From positions 186,001 to 250,000 of the forward strand of contig NZ_JAGSNF010000003.1 of NCBI RefSeq assembly GCF_018139485.1: DNA of 64,000 bases, in the 5' to 3' direction. A model generated the notes under the pieces. That model saw nothing but the letters and a program-made list of their open reading frames with translations, was not told the DNA's origin and ran no database searches. Shown here in pieces: positions 46,517 to 54,527 of the stretch. Each line of letters opens with the position of its first letter. Positions within the stretch are counted from its first letter, which is position 1. A program made the translations under genes and the position numbers. Source of the stretch: Phycicoccus avicenniae (GTDB lineage Bacteria; Actinomycetota; Actinomycetes; Actinomycetales; Dermatophilaceae).

Positions 46517-47515
46517 TCACAGCCAGCCGGCGCGCCGGAACAGGCCGTACAGCGTCCCGCACACCCCGGCCATGAGCCCGACCGTCAGCGGGTAGCCGTA
46601 GGTCCAGTCGAGCTCGGGCATGTGGGTGAAGTTCATCCCGTAGATGCCGGCGATGAGGGTCGGCACGGCGGCGATCGCCACCCAGGCCGAGATCTTGCGC
46701 ATGTCGTCGTTCTGCTGGACCGACACCTGGGCGAGGTAGGCGTCCAGGATGCCGGACAGCAGCGAGTCGTAGGTCTCCACGTGGTCGATGACGGCGACGA
46801 GGTGGTCGGCGACGTCGCGCAGCAGCAGCCGCAGCTCGCCGTCCGGGACGGGGCTGCGCGGGGAGGAGTGCAGCATCCGCAGGGGGTCGGCGAGCGGGAC
46901 GACGGCCCGCCGGAACTCGAGGACCTCGCGCTTGAGCGCGTAGATCGACGCCGTGTCGGTGCGCTCGGGGGAGAAGACGACCGACTCCATCTCGTCCAGG
47001 TCCTGCTCGACCTCGCGGTCGATCGCGAGGTAGCCGTCGACCGTGCGGTCGAGGACCTCGTGGAGCACCGCGAAGGGACCGAGGGCGAGCCGCTGCGGGT
47101 CGGCCTCGAGGGAGCGGCGCACCCCGTCGAGGGGGCTCAGCTCGCCGCGTCGGACGGTCACGACGAACCGGTCGCCGACGAACACCATGAGCTCGCCGGT
47201 CTCGATGTCGGACGTCCGGTCGATGTAGCGCAGGGGGGACAGCACGACGAACACCAGCCCGTCGTAGTGCTCGACCTTCGGGCGGCGCCGCCCGGCGCCG
47301 CCGGTCTCGAGGGCGTCCTCGACGGCGAGCGGGTGGATGCCGAGCTCGGTGTCGACCCCGGAGAACTCCTCCTCCGTCGGGTCCTTCAGCCCGATCCACA
47401 GGAACCCGCCGTCGTCGGGGCCCTCCCGCAGCCGGCGGAGCTCGTCGGCGAGGTCGCCGCAGTCGCGGCGGCTCCCGCCCTCGTAGATGGCCCGGTCGAC
47501 GATCACGAGGGCCAT
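46517..47515 (-). CDS. corA: CorA family magnesium/divalent metal transporter
   Basis: 332 residues: a large N-terminal cytoplasmic domain, a long helix (RTVDGYLAIDREVEQDLDEM), then two C-terminal helices with the signature YGMNFTHMPEL after the first. ATG 47515 lacks both a ribosome site and a clear -10. It is divergent from the phosphomutase gene. Confidence 0.93.
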   Translation of the reverse strand: MALVIVDRAIYEGGSRRDCGDLADELRRLREGPDDGGFLWIGLKDPTEEEFSGVDTELGIHPLAVEDALETGGAGRRRPKVEHYDGLVFVVLSPLRYIDRTSDIETGELMVFVGDRFVVTVRRGELSPLDGVRRSLEADPQRLALGPFAVLHEVLDRTVDGYLAIDREVEQDLDEMESVVFSPERTDTASIYALKREVLEFRRAVVPLADPLRMLHSSPRSPVPDGELRLLLRDVADHLVAVIDHVETYDSLLSGILDAYLAQVSVQQNDDMRKISAWVAIAAVPTLIAGIYGMNFTHMPELDWTYGYPLTVGLMAGVCGTLYGLFRRAGWL

Positions 47516-47555
47516 TGTGGGTGACCGGGGGCCCGACCGGGGGCCGACGCCGCCG

Positions 47556-47561
47556 TACAGT
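47556..47561 (+). promoter_or_regulatory. -10 of the phosphomutase gene
   Basis: TACAGT, 8 bases before GTG 47570. Confidence 0.5.
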
Positions 47562-47569
47562 GGCCTGTC

Positions 47570-48262
47570 GTGGCGATCGTCCTCCTCCTCCGGCACGGGC
47601 ACTCCAGTGCCAACGCCGCCGGCGTCCTCGCCGGCTGGACCGAGGGGGTCGGGCTCACCGACACCGGACGCGAGCAGGCCGAGCGGGCCGCGCGCCGGCT
47701 TGCGCCGCTCGACGTCGCCCGCGCCGTCTCGAGCCCGCTGCAACGGTGTCGCGAGACGGTCGCGACCGCCCTGCCCGGTCACGACCCGGTCGTCGACGAC
47801 CGGATCGGGGAGTGCCACTACGGCGCGTGGACCGGCCGGGCCCTCGCCGAGGCGGCCAAGGACCCGCTGTGGCGGGTCATCCAGGACGACCCCGCGTCGG
47901 CCCGCTTCCCGGCGTCGGACGAGCACGCCGCCGAGTCGCTCGGGGAGATGGCGGAGCGGGTCGTCACCGGGGTGCGGGCCCTCGACGCGGAGGTCGAGGA
48001 GGCGCACGGGCCGGGGGCGGTGTGGCTCGCGGTGAGCCACGGCGACCCGATCAAGGCCGTCGTCGCGGACGCGGTCGGGGCCGGGGTCGCCGGTCTGCAG
48101 CGGGTGCGGGTGGACCCTGGGTCGGTCACGGCCGTGCACGTGACCCGCGAGCGGATGGTGCTGCTCGCGAGCAACACCGTCGACGGGGACCTGGCCCCGC
48201 TCGTCGCCCTGCCCACGGGGCAGCGCGCCGGGGACTCGACGGTCGGGGGAGGCGCGGGCTGA
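47570..48262 (+). CDS. MSMEG_4193 family putative phosphomutase/phosphatase
   Basis: 230-residue histidine phosphatase: LLRHGHSSANAAG holds the catalytic RHG, AVSSPLQRCRETVATA and AVSHGDPIKAVVAD complete the site. It belongs to the subgroup found across actinobacteria with DUF3090 and the SCO1664 kinase as a three-gene system of unknown function. Here those partners are about 2.6 kb downstream, separated by a metal transporter operon. Confidence 0.88.
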   Translation: MAIVLLLRHGHSSANAAGVLAGWTEGVGLTDTGREQAERAARRLAPLDVARAVSSPLQRCRETVATALPGHDPVVDDRIGECHYGAWTGRALAEAAKDPLWRVIQDDPASARFPASDEHAAESLGEMAERVVTGVRALDAEVEEAHGPGAVWLAVSHGDPIKAVVADAVGAGVAGLQRVRVDPGSVTAVHVTRERMVLLASNTVDGDLAPLVALPTGQRAGDSTVGGGAG

Positions 48263-48304
48263 CCGGTCGGGCAGGTGCGGGGACCGTCCTTGCCGTCCCC
48301 CCGT

Positions 48305-48325
48305 TGTTGCGAATAGTGTGCAACA
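48305..48325. promoter_or_regulatory. Nur-like operator over the cbiM promoter
   Basis: TGTTGC-N9-GCAACA; its core TTGC-N9-GCAA (48307-48323) has the same half-sites and spacing as the Streptomyces Nur (nickel regulator) box. It covers the -10 TAGTGT (48314-48319), which follows a -35-like TTGCCG (48290-48295) by 18 bases. Confidence 0.55.
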
Positions 48326-48368
48326 GATCCGCGTCGCACGGCGCACCCAGCGAGCAGGGGAGGACCCC

Positions 48369-49058
48369 ATGCACGTCCCCGACGGATTCCTCGACGCCCC
48401 GACCTCCGTCGGCACGGCGGTCGTCGCCGGCGGTGTCGTCGCCCTCTCGCTCGCGCGCGCCTCGCGCCGCGAGCTCGACGAGCGGACCGCACCCCTGGCC
48501 GGGCTCGTCGCCGTCTTCGTCTTCGCCGCCCAGATGGTGAACTTCCCCGTCGGGGCCGGGACCTCCGGCCACCTCATCGGGGCGGTCCTCGCGGCGGTGC
48601 TCGTCGGGCCGGCGACGGCGACCCTCTGCCTCACCGTCGTGCTCGGCGTCCAGGCGTTCCTCTTCGCCGACGGCGGGGTCACCGCCCTGGGGACGAACGT
48701 CGTCCTCATGGGGCTCGCCGCGGTGTGGGTCGGCTACGGGGTCTCGCGCGCCGTCGTCGCGGTCCTGCCGACCAGGCCGGCCTCGGTGCCGTTCGCGGCG
48801 GCGGCCGGTGCCCTCGTCAGCGTGCCCGCCGCGGCGCTCGTCTTCGTCGGCCTCTACGCCGTCGGCGGCGCCGCCCCGATCCCGCTCGACACGCTCGCGA
48901 CGGCGATGGGGACCTGGCACCTGCTCATCGGTGTCGGCGAGGCGGTCATCACCTTCCTCGCGGTCGGCAGCATCGTCGCCGCCCGGCCCGACCTCGTCCA
49001 CCTCGCGCGGGGACGGATGCCCGCCCTCGAGCTGCGCACCCCGGAGCACGTCGCATGA
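48369..49058 (+). CDS. cbiM: CbiM/NikM-type metal-importer substrate-binding membrane protein
   Basis: S component of an ECF-type cobalt or nickel importer. 229 residues. The start MHVPDGFLDAPT gives the conserved His2 that becomes a metal ligand after Met, which decides ATG 48369 (GGGAGGA upstream). HLIGAVLAAVLVGP and the later TWHLLIGVGEAVITFL are family motifs. The next gene overlaps as ATGA. Cobalt versus nickel cannot be settled from the protein; the operator suggests nickel. Confidence 0.92.
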   Translation: MHVPDGFLDAPTSVGTAVVAGGVVALSLARASRRELDERTAPLAGLVAVFVFAAQMVNFPVGAGTSGHLIGAVLAAVLVGPATATLCLTVVLGVQAFLFADGGVTALGTNVVLMGLAAVWVGYGVSRAVVAVLPTRPASVPFAAAAGALVSVPAAALVFVGLYAVGGAAPIPLDTLATAMGTWHLLIGVGEAVITFLAVGSIVAARPDLVHLARGRMPALELRTPEHVA

Positions 49059-49405
49059 GCACCCCCACGTCCGAGCGCACCCCGTCCCCGACGCGACCGC
49101 GCGTCACGACCCGCGTCCTCGTCCTCGTCGGGCTCGGGGTGAGCCTGCTCGTCGCCGGCCTGCTCTCCTTCTGGGCCTCCGGGCACCCCGACGGGCTCGA
49201 GTTCGTCGCGGGCAGCCTCGGCTTCGAGGGGTCCGCCCGGGACTCGGCGACCGCGGGGTCGCCCTTCGCGGACTACGGCACCGAGGGCGTGTCCTCCGGT
49301 CTGCTGTCCGGTGGTCTCGCCGGGGTGGTCGGCGTCGTCGTCACCGCGGTCGTGATGTTCGGGCTCGTGGCGCTCCTGCGGCGCCGCTCGTCCTCGCGCG
49401 ACTGA
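49055..49405 (+). CDS. PDGLE-domain CbiN-like component
   Basis: 116 residues with helices at both ends and the loop SGHPDGLEFVAGSLGFEG between them, the PDGLE domain that replaces CbiN in many cobalt/nickel ECF systems. ATG 49055 overlaps the cbiM stop. It stabilises or activates CbiM in characterised systems. Confidence 0.9.
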   Translation: MSTPTSERTPSPTRPRVTTRVLVLVGLGVSLLVAGLLSFWASGHPDGLEFVAGSLGFEGSARDSATAGSPFADYGTEGVSSGLLSGGLAGVVGVVVTAVVMFGLVALLRRRSSSRD

Positions 49406-49406
49406 C

Positions 49407-50171
49407 GTGGGGTCCGGCCACTCGAGCCACCTGCACGTCGACGGTGACACCCCGCTGCACCGGCTGCCGCCGCACGTGAAGCTGCTGGCGCTGCTCACGT
49501 TCGTCCTCGCGGTCGTCGCCGTGCCCTCACCCGCGCACGGCGTGCTCCTCGGCCTGCTCCTGCTCGCCGTGGCCCTGCTGGCGACGACGCGCGTCGCGCC
49601 GCGCCATCTCGCTCCCCGCCTCGCGGTCGAGACCCCCTTCGCGATCTTCGCGCTCGTCCTGCCGTTCGTCGCGACCGGCCCCCGCGTCGAGCTCGGGCCG
49701 CTCACGGTGTCCGAGCCGGGGCTCGCCGCGGCGGTCGCGCTGCTGCTCAAGGGAACCACGGGCGTCGTCGCCGCCGTCGCCTTCGCGGTGACGACCCGCC
49801 CGCGCGACCTCGTCCGGGCCCTGCAGCACCTACGGGTGCCCGACCCGCTCGTCCTCATCGCCTCCTTCATGGTCCGCTACGTCGACGTCGTCGCCGACCA
49901 GCTGCGCCGGATGCGCGTCGCGCGGCTCTCGCGCGGCTTCAGTGGCCGGTCAGTGCGGTCCTGGCCCGTCCTCGCCGCCGGGACCGGCGCCCTGTTCATC
50001 CGCAGCTACGAGCGGGGCGAGCGCGTCCACCTGGCCATGGTGAGCCGCGGCTGGAACGGACGGATGCCGGTGACCCACCCGCTCACCGCGACGCGCGGGC
50101 AGTGGGCACTGGCCGCGCTGCCCACCCTCGTCGCCGTCGCCGCCGCGATCGGTGCGAGGCTGTCCTCGTGA
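49407..50171 (+). CDS. cbiQ: CbiQ, energy-coupling membrane component
   Basis: 254-residue T component: helices, then the coupling motif ADQLRRMRVARLSRGFSGRS region with its Ala-Arg-x-x-Arg-Gly signature that contacts the ATPase. GTG 49407 starts one base after the PDGLE stop, and the ATPase gene overlaps its end as GTGA. Confidence 0.92.
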   Translation: MGSGHSSHLHVDGDTPLHRLPPHVKLLALLTFVLAVVAVPSPAHGVLLGLLLLAVALLATTRVAPRHLAPRLAVETPFAIFALVLPFVATGPRVELGPLTVSEPGLAAAVALLLKGTTGVVAAVAFAVTTRPRDLVRALQHLRVPDPLVLIASFMVRYVDVVADQLRRMRVARLSRGFSGRSVRSWPVLAAGTGALFIRSYERGERVHLAMVSRGWNGRMPVTHPLTATRGQWALAALPTLVAVAAAIGARLSS

Positions 50172-50899
50172 CGACCCCCGTCCTCGACCTGCACCACGTG
50201 GCCTACGCCTACCCGGGCGGGCACCAGGCCCTCTTCGGCGTCGACCTCCACGTGCACCCGGGGGAGTCGGTCGCCCTCCTCGGTCCGAACGGCGCGGGCA
50301 AGACGACCCTCGTGCTGCACCTCAACGGGGTGCTCCGACCCGGGCACGGGTCGGTCCACGTCTCGGGCCTCCCGGTCACCGAGGACACCCTCCTCGAGGT
50401 GCGCCGCCGGGTCGGCATCGTCTTCCAGGACCCCGACGACCAGCTGTTCATGCCCACGGTCCGCGACGACGTCGCCTTCGGGCCGGCCAACCTCGGGCTG
50501 CGGGGTGCCGAGCTGGACGCGCGGGTGGTCGAGGCGCTCGAGGCGGTCGGCGTCGCCGACCTCGCGGACCGGGCGCCGCACCACCTCTCGTTCGGCCAGC
50601 GGCGCCGGGTGGCCATCGCGACGGTGCTCGCGATGCGCCCGGAGATCCTCGTCCTCGACGAGCCGTCGTCCAACCTCGACCCGACCTCGCGCCGAGAGCT
50701 CGCCGAGATCCTCCGCTCGCTCCGCACGACGATCCTCATGGTCACCCACGACCTGCCCTACGCCGTCGAGCTGTGCGAGCGCTCCGTCGTCCTCTCGGAG
50801 GGGACGGTCGTGGCCGACGGCCCGACCCGCACCGTCCTCGCCGACGAGGACCTCATGCGGGCCCACCGCCTGGAGCTGCCCGTCGGGTTCGCGATCTAG
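50168..50899 (+). CDS. cbiO: CbiO, ATPase of the metal ECF importer
   Basis: 243 residues: Walker A GPNGAGKTT, Q-loop VFQDPDDQLFMPTVRDDVAF (the CbiO/EcfA form), signature LSFGQRRRVAIATVL and DEPSSNLDP. It completes the importer. Its TAG stop forms the first half of the -10 of the next gene. Confidence 0.93.
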   Translation: MTTPVLDLHHVAYAYPGGHQALFGVDLHVHPGESVALLGPNGAGKTTLVLHLNGVLRPGHGSVHVSGLPVTEDTLLEVRRRVGIVFQDPDDQLFMPTVRDDVAFGPANLGLRGAELDARVVEALEAVGVADLADRAPHHLSFGQRRRVAIATVLAMRPEILVLDEPSSNLDPTSRRELAEILRSLRTTILMVTHDLPYAVELCERSVVLSEGTVVADGPTRTVLADEDLMRAHRLELPVGFAI

Positions 50900-50902
50900 G
50901 GT
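50897..50902 (+). promoter_or_regulatory. -10 of the DUF3090 gene, inside the cbiO stop codon
   Basis: TAGGGT, 7 bases before ATG 50910; TAG is the cbiO stop. Confidence 0.5.
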
Positions 50903-50909
50903 GGGGCGC

Positions 50910-51419
50910 ATGGCATCCACCGTCTTCGACCCGCCCGAGCGCTTCGTCGCCGGGACCGTCGGGCCGCCGGGCGGCCGGACCTTCTTCCTCCAGGCTCGCG
51001 GCGAGGGCCGCCTCGTGTCGGTCTCGGTCGAGAAGGTCCAGGTCACCGTCCTCGCGGAACGGGTCACCGACCTCCTCGACACGCACGCCGCCGGCACCGC
51101 CACCGAACCCCTGGGCGACGGCGACACCGGACCGCTCGAGGTGCCGATCGAGGACGAGTTCCGGGTCGACACCCTCGGGCTCGCCTGGGACACCGAGCGG
51201 AACGTCCTCGTCATCGAGTGCCACGACCAGGACCCCGAGGAGGTCGACGAGGACGCCGTGCAGACCCTGCGGGTCGTCCTCACCGCCGAGGCCGCCCGCG
51301 CCTTCGCCCGCCGCGCGGGCAAGGTCGTCGCCGCCGGTCGTCCGTCCTGCCCCTTCTGCGGCCAGCCCCTCGACCCCGGCGGCCACATCTGTCCCCGTGC
51401 CAACGGGTACCGGCGCTGA
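50910..51419 (+). CDS. DUF3090 protein
   Basis: 169 residues. It starts FDPPERFVAGTVGPPGGRTF, FLQARGEGRLVSVSVEKVQV, and ends in a zinc-ribbon-like CPFCGQPLDPGGHICPRANG with three cysteines and a histidine. The family is actinobacterial, of unknown function, part of the trio with the phosphomutase and SCO1664 kinase. It overlaps the next gene by 23 bases. Confidence 0.9.
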   Translation: MASTVFDPPERFVAGTVGPPGGRTFFLQARGEGRLVSVSVEKVQVTVLAERVTDLLDTHAAGTATEPLGDGDTGPLEVPIEDEFRVDTLGLAWDTERNVLVIECHDQDPEEVDEDAVQTLRVVLTAEAARAFARRAGKVVAAGRPSCPFCGQPLDPGGHICPRANGYRR

Positions 51420-52203
51420 GCTCGAGGAGCTGCTGACCCGCGGGGACCTCACCCCCGTGGGTCGGATCTCCGGCTCCTCGAACGGTGCGCTGCTCTGCGT
51501 CGTCGGCGACCCCGCGGACCAGCTCCTCGCCATCCACAAGCCCGAGATCACCGAGCGCCCGCTGTGGGACTACCCCGACGGGACCCTCGTCGCCCGCGAG
51601 CGGGCCGCCTACCTCGTGAGCGAGGCGGGGGGCTGGCACGCCGTCCCCCCGACCGTGCTGCGGGACGGTCCGCGCGGACCCGGCTCGGTCCAGCTGTGGG
51701 TCGGAGGCCTCGACCCCGCGACGGACGTCCCGCCGCTCGTCGACGTCACGAGCGAGGCCGAGGTGCCCGACGGCTGGCACGTCGTCCTCGAGGGCGAGTC
51801 GCCGGTCGGGGAGCCCGTCGTCGTCTCGCACAGCCCGGAGCCGGCCCTGCGTGCGGTCGCCGTCCTCGACGCCGTCCTCAACAACTCCGACCGCAAGGGC
51901 GGGCACCTGCTGCGGGACGGCGAGGCGGTCCTCGGCTGCGACCACGGCGTGAGCCTCGGGGTCGAGCCGAAGCTGCGGACCGTCCTCTGGGGGTGGGCCG
52001 GTGACCCGCTGCTGCCCGCGGACGCCGCCCGCCTGGAACGGCTGCAGGCGGCCCTCGCGGACGGTCTCACCGAGGCGCTGGAGCCGCTCCTGACCCTCGC
52101 GGAGATCGCCGCCCTCACGGAGCGGACGGCGGCGCTGCGGCGCACCGGCAGCCACCCGCTGCCGCACGACGGCTGGTCGGCGATCCCGTGGCCGGCGCTC
52201 TGA
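51397..52203 (+). CDS. SCO1664 family kinase-like protein
   Basis: 268 residues distantly similar to phosphatidylinositol 3-/4-kinases: QLLAIHKPEITERPLWDYPD (ATP-site lysine), a catalytic-loop-like DAVLNNSDRKGGHLL and the metal motif GCDHGVSLG. The substrate is unknown. GTG 51397 lies inside the end of DUF3090 (23-base overlap), so they are made together. mshC follows after 22 bases but has its own promoter. Confidence 0.88.
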   Translation: MPTGTGAELEELLTRGDLTPVGRISGSSNGALLCVVGDPADQLLAIHKPEITERPLWDYPDGTLVARERAAYLVSEAGGWHAVPPTVLRDGPRGPGSVQLWVGGLDPATDVPPLVDVTSEAEVPDGWHVVLEGESPVGEPVVVSHSPEPALRAVAVLDAVLNNSDRKGGHLLRDGEAVLGCDHGVSLGVEPKLRTVLWGWAGDPLLPADAARLERLQAALADGLTEALEPLLTLAEIAALTERTAALRRTGSHPLPHDGWSAIPWPAL

Positions 52204-52213
52204 GGCGCACCCG

Positions 52214-52219
52214 TAGGCT
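52214..52219 (+). promoter_or_regulatory. -10 of mshC
   Basis: TAGGCT, 6 bases before GTG 52226. Confidence 0.55.
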
Positions 52220-52225
52220 GGCGCC

Positions 52226-53488
52226 GTGAAGTCGTGGCCCACCCCGTTCGTCCCCGCCGTCCCCGGTCACGGTGAGCCGATCCGGCTCCACGACGTCCGC
52301 AGCGGGCAGCAACGTCCCCTCGAGGTCGACGGGACCGCCTCGATGTACGTCTGCGGGATCACCCCGTACGACGCGACCCACCTGGGGCACGCCGCCACCT
52401 ACGTCACCTTCGACGTCCTCGGTCGGGCACTGCGCGACGCCGGCCACGAGGTCCGCTACGTCCAGAACGTCACCGACGTGGACGACCCGCTCCTGGAGCG
52501 GGCCGCCCGCGACGGGGTCGACTGGCGGGACCTCGCGACGTCCGAGATCGACCTCTACCGCGAGGACATGACGGCTCTCGGGGTGCTCCCGCCGGACGCG
52601 CTGTGCGGCGTCGTCGAGTCGATGGACGAGATCGCGGCGGCGGTCCGCGGGCTGCTCGAGCGGGGCGTCGCCTACCGCCTGCCGGTCCCGCCCGGGGAGG
52701 GCGCCGACGGCGGCGGCGAGGACGTCTACCTCGACCTCGGGCAGGCCCCGACGTTCGGCACGGTGAGCGGGTGGGACCAGGCCGCGATGGACGAGGTCTT
52801 CGCCGACCGCGGTGGCGACCCGGGCCGCGCCGGGAAGCGCGGCCGGTTCGACCCGCTCCTGTGGCGGGGCGCGCGGGACGGGGAGCCGGCCTGGGACGCC
52901 GACGGTCTCGGCGCCGGTCGTCCGGGGTGGCACATCGAGTGCACCGCCATCGCGCTGCACCACCTGGGGCACCCGCTGGACGTCCAGGGCGGCGGGACCG
53001 ATCTCGTCTTCCCGCACCACGAGATGAGCGCGGTCCAGTCCGTCGCCCTCACGGGCGACCCCGTCTTCGCCCGCCAGTACACCCACCAGGCGATGGTCGG
53101 TCTCGACGGGTCGAAGATGAGCAAGTCCAAGGGCAACCTCGTGCTCGTCTCGGCGCTGCGCCGCGAGGGCGTCGACCCGGTGGCCCTGCGCCTGCTGCTG
53201 CTTGCCCAGCACTACCGCGCCGAGTGGGAGTACACCGACGCGCTGCTCGACGACGCGCGGCGGCGGCTCGAGCGGTGGCGTCGGGCGATGTCGACGAACG
53301 GCGGCGTGCCCGCCGAGGCGACGATCGCCGCGGTCCGGGCGGCCGTCGCCGACGACCTCGACACGGCGGGCGCGCTGCGCGCCGTCGACGACTGGTGCGA
53401 GCGGACCCTGGCCGGCGGTGCCGAGGACGCCGGGGCCCCCGGGCTCGTCGCGCGGACCGTCGACGCCATCCTCGGCGTCCGCCTCTGA
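52226..53488 (+). CDS. mshC: L-cysteine:glucosaminyl-inositol ligase MshC (mycothiol synthesis)
   Basis: ATP-dependent ligase that joins cysteine to GlcN-inositol in mycothiol synthesis. 420 residues, a cysteinyl-tRNA synthetase paralogue: YVCGITPYDATHLGHAATYV with the zinc cysteine and HxGH-like site, GWHIECTAIALHHLG, and KMSKSKGNLV. It is shorter than CysS because it lacks the anticodon domain. It marks the organism as a mycothiol producer. Confidence 0.95.
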   Translation: MKSWPTPFVPAVPGHGEPIRLHDVRSGQQRPLEVDGTASMYVCGITPYDATHLGHAATYVTFDVLGRALRDAGHEVRYVQNVTDVDDPLLERAARDGVDWRDLATSEIDLYREDMTALGVLPPDALCGVVESMDEIAAAVRGLLERGVAYRLPVPPGEGADGGGEDVYLDLGQAPTFGTVSGWDQAAMDEVFADRGGDPGRAGKRGRFDPLLWRGARDGEPAWDADGLGAGRPGWHIECTAIALHHLGHPLDVQGGGTDLVFPHHEMSAVQSVALTGDPVFARQYTHQAMVGLDGSKMSKSKGNLVLVSALRREGVDPVALRLLLLAQHYRAEWEYTDALLDDARRRLERWRRAMSTNGGVPAEATIAAVRAAVADDLDTAGALRAVDDWCERTLAGGAEDAGAPGLVARTVDAILGVRL

Positions 53489-53515
53489 CCGGTCCGTCGG
53501 CCGGACCGGTCAGAG
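53483..53515. terminator. hairpin at the mshC stop codon
   Basis: CTCTGACCGGTCCG and its complement form a 14-bp perfect stem with loop TCGGC. The mshC TGA lies in the left arm. There is no T-tract. Confidence 0.6.
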
Positions 53516-53578
53516 GAGACGGGGAACGGCCTCGAGACAAGGGAACGTCCCTCGAGACACGACATCCGAACCCTTGCT

Positions 53579-53615
53579 TCACCGGACATTTCGGGGTCAC
53601 CCCGAAATCCGGTGA
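53579..53615. repeat. long imperfect hairpin upstream of merR
   Basis: Outer stem TCACCGG/CCGGTGA and inner stem ATTTCGGGG/CCCCGAAAT with a TCA loop; a two-base AC bulge on the left separates them. It is AT-richer than its surroundings. It may be a second terminator or an operator next to the MerR promoter. Confidence 0.5.
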
Positions 53616-53624
53616 CGGGTGGGG

Positions 53625-53655
53625 TTGACCCTCACACGATGGGAGGCGCCACCGT
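53625..53655 (+). promoter_or_regulatory. MerR-type promoter with 19-bp spacer
   Basis: TTGACC (53625-53630), exactly 19 bases, then CACCGT (53650-53655), 7 bases before ATG 53663. The long spacer contains CCTCA...GGGAGG, a poor dyad, as in promoters activated by MerR proteins through DNA distortion. Confidence 0.5.
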
Positions 53656-53662
53656 GGGGCGC

Positions 53663-54502
53663 ATGGACGACACCGAGACCCTGATGTCGATCGGGGAGTT
53701 CTCCGCCCGGACCCGGCTCAGCGTGCGCATGCTCCGTCACTACGACGAGCACGACGTGCTGGCCCCCGCAGCGGTCGACCCCCGGACCGGCTACCGCGCC
53801 TACGCCCCGGCCCAGGTGGCCGAGGCGCTCCACGTGCGGCGGCTGCGCGACGTCGGGTTCACCGTGTCCGCCATCGTCGCCGTCCGGGCGGCGGCCGGCA
53901 CCCCCGCGTACGCCGAGGCGCTGGCGGCACAGCGCGCGGCTCTCGAGGAGGAGGCGGCCGCGGCCCGGGGACGGCTGGCGCTCATCGACCGACTCATCTC
54001 CGACGAAGGACATCCCATGACCGACATCACCGTCACCCGCACCACCGTCCCCGCCCGCCGCGTCGTCGCCCTGCGCGGCGTCGTCCCGACCTACTCCGAC
54101 GAGGGGGCGCTCTGGGGCCGGATGATGCCCGAGCTGCAGGCCCAGGGCATCGTCCCGACCGGCCCCGGCGGGTGCATCGAGCACGTCCCCGAGTACGTCG
54201 AGCACGACGTCGACGAGTCGGTGTGGCTCCCGGTCGCCCCCGGGACCGAGGCCACGGCACCGCTGGAGGCGCTCGACCTGCCGGCGCAGGACGTCGTCGT
54301 GGCCCGCGTCGTGGGCCCGTACGAGCTCATCTCCGAGGCCCACGCCCGGATCCAGGAGCTGTGCGCCGCCGAGGGCCTCCGTCCCGCGGCCACGTCGGCG
54401 GACGACCCGGTCGAGGCCAAGGTGTTCAACCGCTACCTCACCGACCCGAGCGGCACCGCTCCCGAGGACCTCGTGACCGAGGTCTGCGTGCCGGTGGCCT
54501 GA
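53663..54502 (+). CDS. MerR family regulator with GyrI-like effector-binding domain
   Basis: 279 residues. HTH: LMSIGEFSARTRLSVRMLRH, DPRTGYRAYAPAQ at about 9-60; helical linker to about 115; then a GyrI-like ligand domain (VTRTTVPARRVVALRGVVPT, WLPVAPGT, PYELISEAHARI). It has the BmrR/TipA-type layout that binds hydrophobic drugs. No target gene is adjacent, so it may regulate itself or a distant efflux gene. Confidence 0.9.
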   Translation: MDDTETLMSIGEFSARTRLSVRMLRHYDEHDVLAPAAVDPRTGYRAYAPAQVAEALHVRRLRDVGFTVSAIVAVRAAAGTPAYAEALAAQRAALEEEAAAARGRLALIDRLISDEGHPMTDITVTRTTVPARRVVALRGVVPTYSDEGALWGRMMPELQAQGIVPTGPGGCIEHVPEYVEHDVDESVWLPVAPGTEATAPLEALDLPAQDVVVARVVGPYELISEAHARIQELCAAEGLRPAATSADDPVEAKVFNRYLTDPSGTAPEDLVTEVCVPVA

Positions 54503-54527
54503 GGCGGCCACGCGCGGCGCCGGCGGG

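Noticed and set aside
48279-48300. GGGGAC-N10-GTCCCC after the phosphomutase gene as a terminator
   Set aside because: Short stem and long loop; not convincing beside the stronger operator downstream.
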